A stretch of DNA of 64,000 nt from Isoetes taiwanensis (taxonomy: Eukaryota; Streptophyta; Lycopodiopsida; Isoetales; Isoetaceae). The notes under the pieces were generated by a model that ran no database searches, was not told the origin of the DNA, and saw only the letters and a list, made by a program, of their open reading frames with translations. The position numbers and the translations under genes were made by a program. Position 1 is the first letter of the stretch. Each line of letters opens with the position of its first letter. Location: contig JAJEKV010000060.1 in assembly GCA_021234155.1 (NCBI GenBank), positions 2,898,451 through 2,962,450 on the forward strand, in the 5' to 3' direction. Of this stretch, positions 53,886-63,210 are shown one piece after another.

Positions 53886-55122
53886 AAAACTTCTTCTATA
53901 TTGACAACATTCCCATCCAAATCTTCAAGTTGTAACAGCCCTTTGCCTTGGATTTCAGTTAAGGCTCCATTACCAACTTGTATTTTCTTAGAATTTGTTG
54001 AAGACAAATTTCTAAGCAACTCAGCTGATTTCACTACTGATCTTTCAGCTCCAGAATCAACTACAAACAGATCAGAATTGTCAGCATCATATTGTTCATG
54101 AACAATGGCAAAATTGTTGATTACCTCATCATCTTGATCATCACTTTCAGTTTTGCCTTTCTCCTCAACTTCTCGGGTCAGATAAGCTTTCTCAGTGCTT
54201 TTTTCTCGACCTCTATTGGAGCTTGCTCCCCTTCCCCTTCCAAAATTCTTTGGAGTAGGACATTTTTTGCAGCTACATGCCCTCTCCCTCCACAGTTAAA
54301 GCAATTAAACTCCTTATCTCTTTTTAATTTAGGACATTCACTTTTGTAATGACCCTGCTCATGATATTGATAGCAAGTGACCTTATCCTTCTTCTTAACA
54401 AATAAGACTTCAGGATTTTCTTGATTTTGCTTTAGAATCTTTTTTTGTTCCCATTCTGTTCTTAGTAAATTCTCAGCCTCTTCTTTAGATCTGCAAGTGT
54501 TTCTTACAAATAAGGCCAAATTTTCATTTTCACTAATGACCCTAGAAATCTGAAGCACTTGACTCCTTTCAGAGATAACCGTGCCTGCCCCTTGCAAATC
54601 TGCTATCATATTATCAAATTTGTTGAAGAACTCAACTACATCTTCTTCTTCTCTAAGCTTTAAATTCCTTAGCTCATTTTCAAGCAAATCAAGTTGTGAA
54701 GATGTTTTTTCCTCATAATGGCTCAAAAGGAACTTCCACATATCCTTAGGACTAAGAGACCTAAGCTTCAATCTAATAGCAGGACTAACTTTGCAAGAAA
54801 TAATACCTTGTGCTTCCTTGAGTTTGGCTTGAATAGTCTTTCTTGCACTCACTGCTCCAGCACGAGCACTTTGACCTGCTGTACCACCTGCTGTACCAGC
54901 TTCTCCTGAAGTTTGTCCTGCTCCTCCAGCTACAGATGCTGCTGAGCCAGTTCTGACCAAGCCTCCAGTGCTTACAGCTACAGTACTGGTAGGATCTACC
55001 AGCTCCCATAAATCTTCCACCTCCAATAAGTGAATCATGGCATCTTTCCAAACTTGAAAGCCAGGCCCACCCTTGTAGACCTCCACCTGATTCAGAAGGC
55101 TAGCTCCAAATCTACTAGACAT
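53886..55122 (-). pseudogene. Copia 2 gag and protease
   Basis: ATG at 55122 starts MSSRFGASLLNQVEVYKGGP and FQVWKDAMIHLLEVEDLWEL. An alanine/glycine/serine-rich insert (~residues 50-95) is unlike copia 1. Two zinc knuckles follow: CYQYHEQGHYKSEC, whose second Cys is Tyr-shifted, and CFNCGGRGHVAAK. A stop at 54178 ends the frame; the protease (DLFVVDSGAERSV, ~54060-54080) is in a shifted frame. At about 53880 LCVP joins directly to GYKVTF, a deletion of about 15 residues compared with copia 1. Confidence 0.85.
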
Positions 55123-55130
55123 TGTTATTG

Positions 55131-55142
55131 GCTCTGATACCA
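55131..55142 (-). other. Copia 2 primer-binding site
   Basis: Minus strand tggtatcagagc next to the 5' LTR, as in copia 1. Confidence 0.9.
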
Positions 55143-55143
55143 C

Positions 55144-55888
55144 TGTTAGAAATAGACAACTTGGTAGTTATAATTTTCCAACCTTTCAACAATGTCTAGC
55201 ACAAAAACGACTTCAATAACTACTTGTTTCAATTGTCTTTATTCACACACAAACTTGGGAGCCAAGAGATGGTCACTAATCCCAAGTAAAACAAACAAGT
55301 AGAAATAATCTCCCTTGAACTAGAAATAATCTAGCTTCAATCTAATAAGCTCATAATATTTCCTTATGAACTTCACAATGTCTCTAATAGATCAATCCTT
55401 TAATTTACTCAAATAAACCTTTGAACACCATTATAGTGATCTTACTGTAGCTACAGTATTGACCAAAGTACTGTAGCTAATTTGACCAACTGCTCGACCT
55501 TAGGAAATCCGCTGAAACTTCTTCAGTGCAATCGATACCTATAAGTTAACTCCTCCATCATTCTTATATGTTCATTTCGACGGTGCAGGGGAGGATAGCT
55601 GGTCAAGTTTTCCTGCTAAAGTTAGAGATGTCGCGTTCTTTCTTTATCCCGCATGCTCGTCGGTAAATATCGGCTCCTTTCAATTATCCCACAGGCTTGT
55701 TGTGAGAAATCGGCCTTTGTTCAAACCATTGAACCATGGGTCCAAAAATGAATAAACATTTCATTCTTGAATTAACCTTAGACCCAAGTTAGGCTCAAGT
55801 AGAAGAAACTCTGCAACACTGTAGAAGATAGTCCTGTACTCTTGGTCAACCTTGGTTTTGTCAACTATAAGCTGAACAAAAACTAACA
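55144..55888 (-). repeat. Copia 2 5' LTR
   Basis: 745 bp, adjacent (one base apart) to the primer-binding site on its inner side and to taaat and exon F on its outer side. Confidence 0.95.
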
Positions 55889-55966
55889 TAAATTCTTTTG
55901 TTGCCTTGGCTGTAATCTCCAAGGCTTCTTCAACATCATCAGGCTCCATTGAATCGCCGCAAGTCT
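55889..55966 (-). pseudogene. Exon F, upstream half (before the copia 2 insertion)
   Basis: After the acceptor ctttag it encodes ETCGDSMEPDDVEEALEITA then KATKEFM and is cut by copia 2; 55889-55893 is the second taaat. The open frame continues into the LTR (LVFVQLIVDKTKVDQEY), but that is not gene sequence. Confidence 0.8.
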
Positions 55967-56031
55967 CTAAAGTAAAGAAAGTGGTTCATTCTAATGTCTT
56001 TTGAAAGCAAGACAAAAAAAGAAAAACGTAC

Positions 56032-56669
56032 CTGCCAAAGAACCCGTCTTTTCCTTAACTTGAACTTCAACAGAAGCTTGAGGACTGTTTTCAATGTCAT
56101 CACCAACATCTTCAGCAATTTTATCTGTAAGAACGTCAACATAAGTTTCAAGATACAAAAAAAAGAAACCCTGAAAAGGAGAAATAATTACTTTCTGGGC
56201 TTTCAGCTTGTTGCTGCAATAGTAGCAGCTCGGCTTCAACAGCTGGGATCTCTTTTTGGAAAACAACCTCTACTGCAAAATTTCTCACATTAGTGCACTC
56301 TAACTGCAACAGATGCAATCTTAATGTAATTAGACTGTAATCATCCTACCTTCCACAATTTCTGAAGTTTTCTCACGTAACCCGCGGTCTCCAAATCCTG
56401 CAGTGATTGCTTATGAGTTGTTGCAATTCTCAAAGGTGATGTAGATGTGGATGGACTTCCAACATCGATAGCAGCAGCATCTTTTGTGACAGGATCAGAG
56501 GCAAGTGGGATGTCTGAGAATGGTAAATGCAATCCCTTCCCAACAACATCCTTCTTTTCACCTACAATATAAGAACATGAAATAGAGAGAACTTATGCAT
56601 AGTGCAAGAAACATGAATTATTTAGTTTACCTGCAGTTTTAGTTCTTGCTTTCTTGATACTGCCCATAT
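56032..56669 (-). pseudogene. Exons B to E: linker between RING and Ulp1 parts
   Basis: B encodes MGSIKKARTKTA; C starts GEKKDVVGKGLHLPFSDIPL; D gives EVVFQKEIPAVEAELLLLQQ; E gives DKIAEDVGDDIENSPQASVE. All are acidic and low in complexity, fitting a flexible linker. B, D and E are each a multiple of three in phase 1. C ends in the wrong phase in its main frame, but its last ~50 bases read GFGDRGLREKTSEIVE in the frame that D needs. So I infer one small indel in C near 56395. Confidence 0.6.
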
Positions 56670-56892
56670 CTGCATTGACACAATTGGAATCATAAGCAAA
56701 TAAGAAATGTAAACACTTGATCAGAATCAAGGGGAGATGTAGAGTAGATAGAAGCAAAATCTGCAGAAAAAGTAAGCAGATGCAAATCAAAACCGAACAA
56801 ATGTTAAATAGATGCAACCAGGTTTTTACTACAGGCAAACTTTCTGCTGATAATGTAACGACAAAATAGAAGTACATTAGTGTGCATTCTTA

Positions 56893-57130
56893 TCAGAATG
56901 TAAAGGAAAACCAAATACTAAATTTGCATTTCAGAACATATGTAAATGTAAAGAACAAAGTCATATGCAATACACCCTATCAAATACAACATTCAGCATT
57001 GAATGTAAAGGAAAATCAAATACTAAATTCATATGATTTCAGATCACATGTAAATGTAAAGAACAAAGTCATGTGCAATACACCCTATCAAATACAACAT
57101 TCAGCATTGAATGTAAAGGAATTCCAGAAA
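56893..57130 (-). repeat. Intron tandem repeat of about 105 bp, two and a bit copies
   Basis: gaatgtaaaggaaa...caaatactaaatt...gtaaatgtaaagaacaaagt...acaccctatcaaatacaaca is repeated at 56893-57000 and 57000-57108, with a third start at 57108. It lies in the intron between exons A and B. Confidence 0.75.
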
Positions 57131-57305
57131 AGCACTTCATGGCACATGTACATTTAAAGAACAGAAGCAAATACATTTCCTCTTTCATACGATAAAGCCA
57201 AAACCATGCCAAATCAAATGCTAATACAGCTATGTACATGATGGAAACTAACTACATCTAAGTACACTCAAACTAATTATGTAATGAAAATAGAAATAGA
57301 TGTAC

Positions 57306-58018
57306 CTTGAGAAGGGATTTCTAAGAAGTGCCGCAGGTCCTCGGACCATGAACAATCACGTACACATGTATTCGTTGTTGAAATCTTGAATACAAGACAA
57401 AATAGACAATATGTATGACCACAAAATGGAGATATTACCATGGTCGAGTCAAGGCAATCATTGCAGCTGCTGCAAGCATTGGTAATATGTGAGGATGAAG
57501 CGCTCCGTTTTGCTGCGAGCATAGGAGCGAGCTGCAGGCCTATCGGGTCTGATCTTTCCAAATGCTTAGTCATATCCTTGATTCTATTCTCACAGTTGGG
57601 ATTAACTTCCAAATTCTTGCTGATTTTTTCAATGGCAGCTTCTAATTCTTGCAAATCAGCCTTTAAACCATCAATGGGAATCATTAGAGCATCCAAGTCA
57701 GCAATAAAACTTGATTTCTCCTCCTCTAAATGGGATGCCAAAGCCATTTGCACATCAGTTGGCTTCCCGCTTGCTTTTAAACCTACCATAATACTGAACT
57801 GCTCACATATTTGTGCATCTTTACTGTGCATCTTTACTTTGCACAAGTCTTGTCAAAAAGCTCTTATCACTCGCATGCTTCAACATATCAATTTCCATTG
57901 CTTTCCTTTTCTCTTTTAAAGTTTGTAATTCATCAAGCATGGGGGCAGAATCTAATGATCTTCTTTCCCTCCACCTTTTCATCATGTCCAACTGCTGCCC
58001 CAATTCTACCCGAGGCAT
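57306..58018 (-). pseudogene. Exon A: coiled coil and RING-like finger, with 13-bp frameshifting duplication
   Basis: From 58018 the frame reads MPRVELGQQLDMMKRWRERR and a helical coiled coil to SFLTRLVQSKDAQ, then breaks at a perfect 13-bp tandem duplication (tgtgcatctttac at 57812-57824 and 57825-57837). Dropping the extra unit would restore the frame ICEQFSIMVGLKASGK, so the duplication is the lesion. Further helices (EEEKSSFIADLDALMIPIDG; LQELEAAIEKISKNL) precede the finger C-x2-C-x10-C-x1-H-x2-C-x2-C-x10-C-x3-C (CNDCLDSTMVISPFCGHTYC to CVRDC). The donor caag|gtacat ends the exon. The true 5' end is unknown because a retroelement A-tail abuts at about 58027. Confidence 0.75.
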
Positions 58019-58026
58019 ACATTTAG

Positions 58027-58900
58027 TAGCTTTTTTTCTTTTTTTTGAGAAGGAAAGATAAATTTATATTCAGATAGGAAGAATTACATCAGAACGATCC
58101 CGTAAGGATCAAATAACCTTGAAGTACAGAGGATCCCTTATGGATCAAATATAATACTTGAAGCTTTGGTACTCATAAGTTTTTCTCAACCTCTTCTTCC
58201 AACTAACTAGTACTACAGGATCAGAATCAACATCTTCCCAGCTAGAAGAATACTACAGGAGACAAATATAAATTTTCCTCAAGCTACAAATATACCTTGA
58301 ATGCTCTATGGACCACCTCTTGCAAGAGTAGAGATGAAGAGAAAAAGGCATGAAGAAATATATGAGCAATCTCCCGCATTGCTCAAAGAAGCTATCACAG
58401 CTCCGAATAACCCATTCTGCAGGTTAATCAACACTGATTGTACCAGGAAAGATGCTGCATTGTCAGGATATATGTAGTCGGCATAGAATGAATGTAACCA
58501 TAAGATATGCTGCATTGTCGGGATATGAAGCAATTAGCCTGTACTAGACCCAAAAGCCCAGCTACCAGACTCCTCCCTAAAGTCCGGCTCAAGATATATA
58601 AGCTTCATCCTGCTCAGAAATTCCCTAGCTCGGCATCTCAAACAGTCCAATAAATTATTAGAAGCCTCATCCCGCATAGAAGATCCCTAGCTTGGCAATC
58701 TAACCCAGTTCATATCTCATCAAAAAATCCGAAGAATCAGGCTAATCTATTCTTCTTCTTTTTCAAGAATCAACTCTATACCTTTCCGCTAGTAGGAAAG
58801 AGCAAGAGGAAGGGAAAGGCTTCTAGCATAGCAGATCTGGAGTAAGAATCAAAACTGCTAATTAACTGGGAATTTGAAGCATCTTCTCTCAGAGCCCTGC
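58027..58900 (-). mobile_element. Poly(A) retroelement tail, minus strand
   Basis: Minus strand ends ctgaatataaatttatcttt then ccttctc followed by an A-rich tail (58027-58047), like plant LINE/SINE 3' ends. Upstream, gatccttacgggatcgttct and a related gatccataagggatcctctg form an internal duplication. The left part (to roughly 58.9 kb) has no coding motif I recognise and the 5' end is undefined. It separates exon A of the RING-Ulp1 gene from whatever lay upstream. Confidence 0.5.
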
Positions 58901-59593
58901 ATCTTTTTTACTCTACCTTATAGGCAATCTGCGCCATTTCGGTGTGCATCCATAAAGAAAATAGAGGAAAAACTAATTGGATCACTGCTTGATTTATGGA
59001 AAATCACGGTGCTTACCAGAAACCGTAAGCATCAGAGTACAGATCCACGTTAGTGGATTATCTGAGAGGGCTGGAGAGGCCGCCATGAAGAAGCTCCATG
59101 AAACATTAGAGCTAAAATGGGGTCTCTTTGGAGCCCATTATGAAATTTAAGAAAATACATGTCAGCTTTTGCTGATAGCCAATGAGAGAAAACCTCCTTT
59201 GTTTCTAATAATAGTATGATGTGGCAAGTGACTATAGAAGGCAAGTGACTTGGCACACACATGTCAACTTATAATAGGTTACATGTTTCTTCTTACTTAA
59301 TGTGCCTAGGAGGTCGAACCATAGTATCTCCATCCAATATTAGAAAATCTAAGCCGAATGTGTGATTACATTTAATAAGATTGTTTTCGTGCCAAAATAT
59401 GGGATAACCATTAATATGGGTGTCTCCTTCAATTCGATCCAAGTAACCTCTTTCGCATCATTCGTATTCTATTTTGGCGTGAGGAAGTAGAGCGTTCCGG
59501 AACTCAGAGGTGCAGCAGAGGGTTTCGGCATTGCTGGAACAAGGAAAAAGGTCTAACGATTCTATTGTGAAGGTATTCACTTTGCTGAAGTTG
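58901..59593. other. Intergenic sequence and possible upstream part of the secreted-protein gene
   Basis: No gene on 58901-59480. The reading frame of the next gene is already open from 59483 but without ATG, so an upstream exon or leader may begin here. Confidence 0.4.
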
Positions 59594-60246
59594 ATGCTTA
59601 CATTTGTCTTGTCTGTGGTCCTGATATTATCCTATTGTATAAATTTTGTCTCAGGTTCTAGCGAAATGGCCAATACTTGGTCTGAAGTTAAAACCGTCAC
59701 TCTATATAATCAACAAAATGAAGACGGGACCTGGGCAGGTTTAAATGTCTCTATAGGCTCATGGATTACTATGCAGCCTAAACAGAGAGGTGAGCATGGT
59801 ATTACACGTTCTAGGTTAAATGATGTGCGTGCTCATTGGAAATCAAGGGTGAAGCAGATTATTTTCAATCCTAGTGGTAAGACAGTGAAGGAATTGGTTG
59901 TAGAGCATGCTTATGATTCCCAGGATATGCGCAAGGAACCAATTTCCACAAAACCTTGGTTTCCATTTCTTGAAGCAAATAGCATTTGCTCTTCAGATTT
60001 TACTGATGCAGTGTCTCCAGAAAGCATTATTAGTATATTACATGTGCATCATTTCCAGATAGGGCATTTGCTTTTTAAGAATTGTACTATGGCAAGATTG
60101 AGGGACAGAAATATATGGTTTCATAGATTTCATTATGTCATAACGCCTAAAGGAGCTGGAAAACTGCTAGACTTGGATCCACCCAGCTTGCAGTCAATGG
60201 GCAGCGAATTTTCTAATTGCAAACAATTAACAGCATATCAAGAATA
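59594..60246 (+). CDS. Predicted secreted or membrane-anchored protein, cut by copia 3
   Basis: The frame starting at ATG 59594 begins with a hydrophobic signal-like segment MLTFVLSVVLILSYCINFVS, followed by a polar region WSEVKTVTLYNQQNEDGTWA and a ~200-residue globular part with SRLNDVRAHWKSRVKQIIFN, NSICSSDFTDAVSPESIISI and KGAGKLLDLDPPSLQS. I do not recognise the family. The frame is open for 70 bases upstream of this ATG, so the hydrophobic part could also be an internal transmembrane helix. Near 60246 the sequence changes at a tgttga...ctaaca LTR; the frame's last ~20 codons (LSYQIILFQSLDQFTIIDP) are LTR sequence. So the gene is truncated, or continues on the other side outside the window. 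No stops within it, suggesting a recent disruption. Confidence 0.45.
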
Positions 60247-60851
60247 TGTTGAATTAAGCTATCAGATAATATTATTTCAATCTCTAGATCAATTCACAAT
60301 AATCGATCCTTGAGTATGCAATGCACTAATGATGTCAAAATACTATTCACTAGAACCTTATGCTAGCAAATAATTGTAATCATATAAATAGGACCATTGA
60401 ACACTGTAGCAAATTTGCACTGTAGCACGGGTATTGACCCGATTACTGTAGCTGGGTTGACCTGCAATGAACTAATGCAAAAACACGATCTGTTAGCTTA
60501 ATTCCTCCTTAACATTCAGTTCCGGCCAACTGTATATCAAATCGGCCTGCTCCGTTATTTATAGAGCTTGCATCCGGCGGTCTTGGCAATGGATAAGGCC
60601 GCCTAGCCGAGCTCCTATTTGAATGGGGCTTTCCCCCTAATTTAAGAGCCACCTTTAACCATAAAAATAGTATCTGGTTCAATATCAACCATTGAACCTA
60701 TTTACAACCTTCGAACCCTAACCCTTTATACGAACAATTTGGTTTCACCTAAGATCAATAGTTGTACACAGATGTATGCATAGGTTAAGATCAATCTTGT
60801 GTAGGAACCTGTAGAAGAATTATGTGTTGACCATATCCTAGATTTCTAACA
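60247..60851 (-). repeat. Copia 3 3' LTR (left boundary inferred)
   Basis: Right end tagatttctaaca is fixed by the adjacent polypurine tract. Left end is inferred from tgttgaattaag, which would pair with ctaaca as in copia 2. About 605 bp. Contains ctgtagc and gtattgacc words, also seen in the copia 2 LTR. Confidence 0.6.
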
Positions 60852-63210
60852 TTCCTCCTTGAAAGACATAATTGCGCAATCTTGGATCGGTTTTAAATTG
60901 CTTGAACTTACTTTCTGGTAATGCCTTTGTGAAGATATCTGCAACTTGCTTTGCTGTGTTGACATATACCATCTGTATGTAATTTTTGGCTGCCAAATCC
61001 CTGACAAAATGAACATTCAACTCAACATGTTTAGTCCTTTCATGCTGCACAGGGTTTTTCACAATTGCTATGCAGCTTTGGCTAGTCAAGATCTTAGTTG
61101 GCTCTGCTTGTTTGCATCCAAGTTCATCTAGTAATCTCCTTAACCATGAGACTTCTTTTGCTACTAAAGATGATGCTGTGTACTCAGCTTCAGCTGAAGA
61201 CATTGCAATGGCACTTTGCTTTTTACTCCTCCATGTGATTGCTCCTCCACCTAGGAATATTACATATCCTGAGGTGGATTTTCTACTGGATAAATCCCCT
61301 CCCCAGTCTGCATCAGTGTATGCAAGTAACTCTAAATTGTTAGAATAAAAAATTATCCCATGTCTCTTTGTACCTTTAAGATACCTGAGAACTCGCTTGG
61401 CTGCAATCCAGTGATCCTTGGTAGAATTGTGACACCTTCTGCTCAGAATGTTCACAATGTAAGCAATGTCTGGTCGTGTATTGTTTGCTAAATATAGCAA
61501 ACATCCTACTAAAGATCTGTATGGCACATTTTCCATGTCTTTAATATCTTTTTCAGTTATAGGCTTCTCATCTGTCAATCTATGTCCTGGACTGCCAGGT
61601 GTTTTTACTGGATGAGCATCTACAAGGTTAAACCTTTTAAGCATGTTTTCAATGTGCTTGCACTGCTGTAGTTTCAAGATCCCTTGACTTCTGTTTCTAC
61701 TTACTTCGATTCCCAGAAATTTTTTCAGCTCCCCTAGGTCTGTCATCTGAAACCTAGAGTTCAAGATCCCCTTGTAATGATTGAGGATATTTATGTGATT
61801 TGCTGCCATTATGCAATCATCAACATAGAGTGCTATTACACAGAATTTTTCCTTTTCTTTATACCTATAAAGGTTTCCATCATTTTGAAGTTTCTCGAAG
61901 CCTTGCTCTCTTAGAAACTTGTCCATGCAAAAATACCACTCCCTGGGAGACTGTTTAAGCCCATAAAAAGCCCTGTTTAATCTCCAAACTTTGATGTGTC
62001 CTTCCATAAGTCCAGGAGCTTGTTTCATGAAAACCTTTTCTTCTAATTTAGCATTTAGGAAGGCAGTTTTGACATCCATATGGTGCAGCTCTAAATCCCA
62101 TGCATTTGCTAAAGCCAATAAGATTCTGATACTAGTCAGCTTGACAATGGGGGAGTAAGTTTCATCAAAGTCTCGTCCTTGTTTACGAGTATACCCTTTT
62201 GCAACAAGTCTAGCTTTATATTTTTTGCTTCCATCTGCATTTTCTTTAATCTTGAATAACCATTTGCATCCTATCACATTCTGACCTGCTGGCTGATTTA
62301 CCACTTCATAAGTTTGAGTTTTCTTAAATGATTCCAACTCATCATTCATGGCTTCCATCCATTTCGCCTTATCTTCACTTTCCATTGCTTCCTCATAAGA
62401 GGTGGGAATGAATACATCATCCAAGATAGCCATTATCTGCTCGTGATCTTCATTTTGTTTTTCAAACCTTTTGCTCCTTCCCATGCTGTTTCTGCCATAG
62501 TGGTCTAGATCTACTGCAGCTTCTTCTAAGAGCTTTTCAGCTTGGGTTTTTCTTTTATATGGTATGTCATGATTGCTGTGGTCTGCATTGTTACTTACTT
62601 CAATTTGAACTTCACTTGTAGAATCAGCTTCACCATTTGTTATGACCCCTTTTTCAACATCATCCTCCAATGAATCAAGGTCAAATTCTAGCTGTTTCTT
62701 TTGCACTGCAGCAACTCTATCTTTAGCTACTGTTTTCTTGGTATATCTATCCTTATATAAGGTGTTTTCATCAAAATAGACATCCCTGCTAATGATGACT
62801 TTCTTATTCTCTGGTACATAGATCCTATACCCTTTTGTTTCCTCATCATATCCCACAAGAAACCCAATGTCAGCCTTATCTTCTAACTTCTTTCTGAGCT
62901 CACTTGGAATATGTGCATACACTAAGCACCCATAGGTTTTGAACATTTCGTAATTTATTTTAGCATTTCCTTTTGACCACAACAAATCTGGAATGTTACC
63001 TTTAATGCTCGAGGAAGGGAGCTTGTTTTGCACATATATGGCAGTCTTTAATGCCTCTTCCCAGAGAAAGTTTGGAAGGCCACTTTTCTTGATCATTGAT
63101 CTTATTGCATCCATAATAGTCCTGTTTTTCCTTTCTGCTACTCCGTTTTGTTGTGGACTGTACCTGCAAGTTAATTGCCTTCTAATGCCATTAGTTGTGC
63201 CAAAGTTCAA
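60838..63210 (-). pseudogene. Copia 3 pol: integrase C-terminus, RT, RNase H (790 codons open)
   Basis: Uninterrupted frame: RRQLTCRYSPQQNGVAERKN (integrase from its catalytic Glu region onward), TYGCLVYAHIPSELRKKLED, RT with CKWLFKIKENADGSKKYKAR, MDVKTAFLNAKLEEK and LYVDDCIMAAN, RNase H with DADWGGDLSSRKSTSGY and SSAEAEYTAS. Two lesions. First, the frame begins after a deletion that removed the integrase zinc finger and first two catalytic Asp. Second, ILTSQSCIAI lacks the Asp present in copia 2 (MTDSQSCIAI), an in-frame loss of one RNase H acidic residue near 61085. Confidence 0.92.
60852..60861 (-). other. Copia 3 polypurine tract
   Basis: Minus strand caaggaggaat directly next to the LTR, same position and sequence type as in copia 2. 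Confidence 0.75.

Larger units (their letters stand above)
50189..55888 (-). mobile_element. Ty1/copia retrotransposon 2 (minus strand)
   Basis: LTRs 50189-50934 and 55144-55888 (tgttag...ctaaca), target duplication taaat on both sides (50184-50188, 55889-55893), primer site and polypurine tract in place. LTRs differ at only about eight positions by eye in ~745 bp, so the insertion is recent. It interrupts coding exon F of the RING-Ulp1 gene in the same orientation as that gene. Its proteins are the same lineage as copia 1 and 3. Small indels disable it. Confidence 0.95.
42116..58018 (-). pseudogene. RING-finger plus Ulp1-like protease gene, broken by two copia insertions
   Basis: Eleven minus-strand exons with GT-AG borders and mostly matching phases: A 57306-58018, B 56631-56669, C 56350-56561, D 56192-56272, E 56032-56124, F 55889-55966 plus 50111-50183, G 50015-50044, H 49801-49944, I 42483-42815, J 42238-42385, K 42116-42157 (stop TGA 42118-42116). 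Predicted order: coiled coil, RING-like finger, acidic linker, basic nuclear-signal-like KRRVQTR, Ulp1/C48 cysteine-protease domain. Ulp1-type enzymes cleave SUMO; RING proteins act as ubiquitin or SUMO ligases. The combination would couple conjugation and removal, but function is inferred. Damage: 13-bp duplication in A, a frame slip in C, copia inside F, copia in the H/I intron. The 5' start is beyond a retroelement tail at 58.03 kb. It could be a host gene or cargo of a DNA transposon. Phases B to K apart from C agree, so the model is well supported. Confidence 0.75.

Noticed and set aside
55761-55949. 62-residue frame EALEITAKATKEFM...LVFVQLIVDKT as a gene end
   Set aside because: The second half is LTR sequence; the true exon continues at 50183 on the other side of copia 2.
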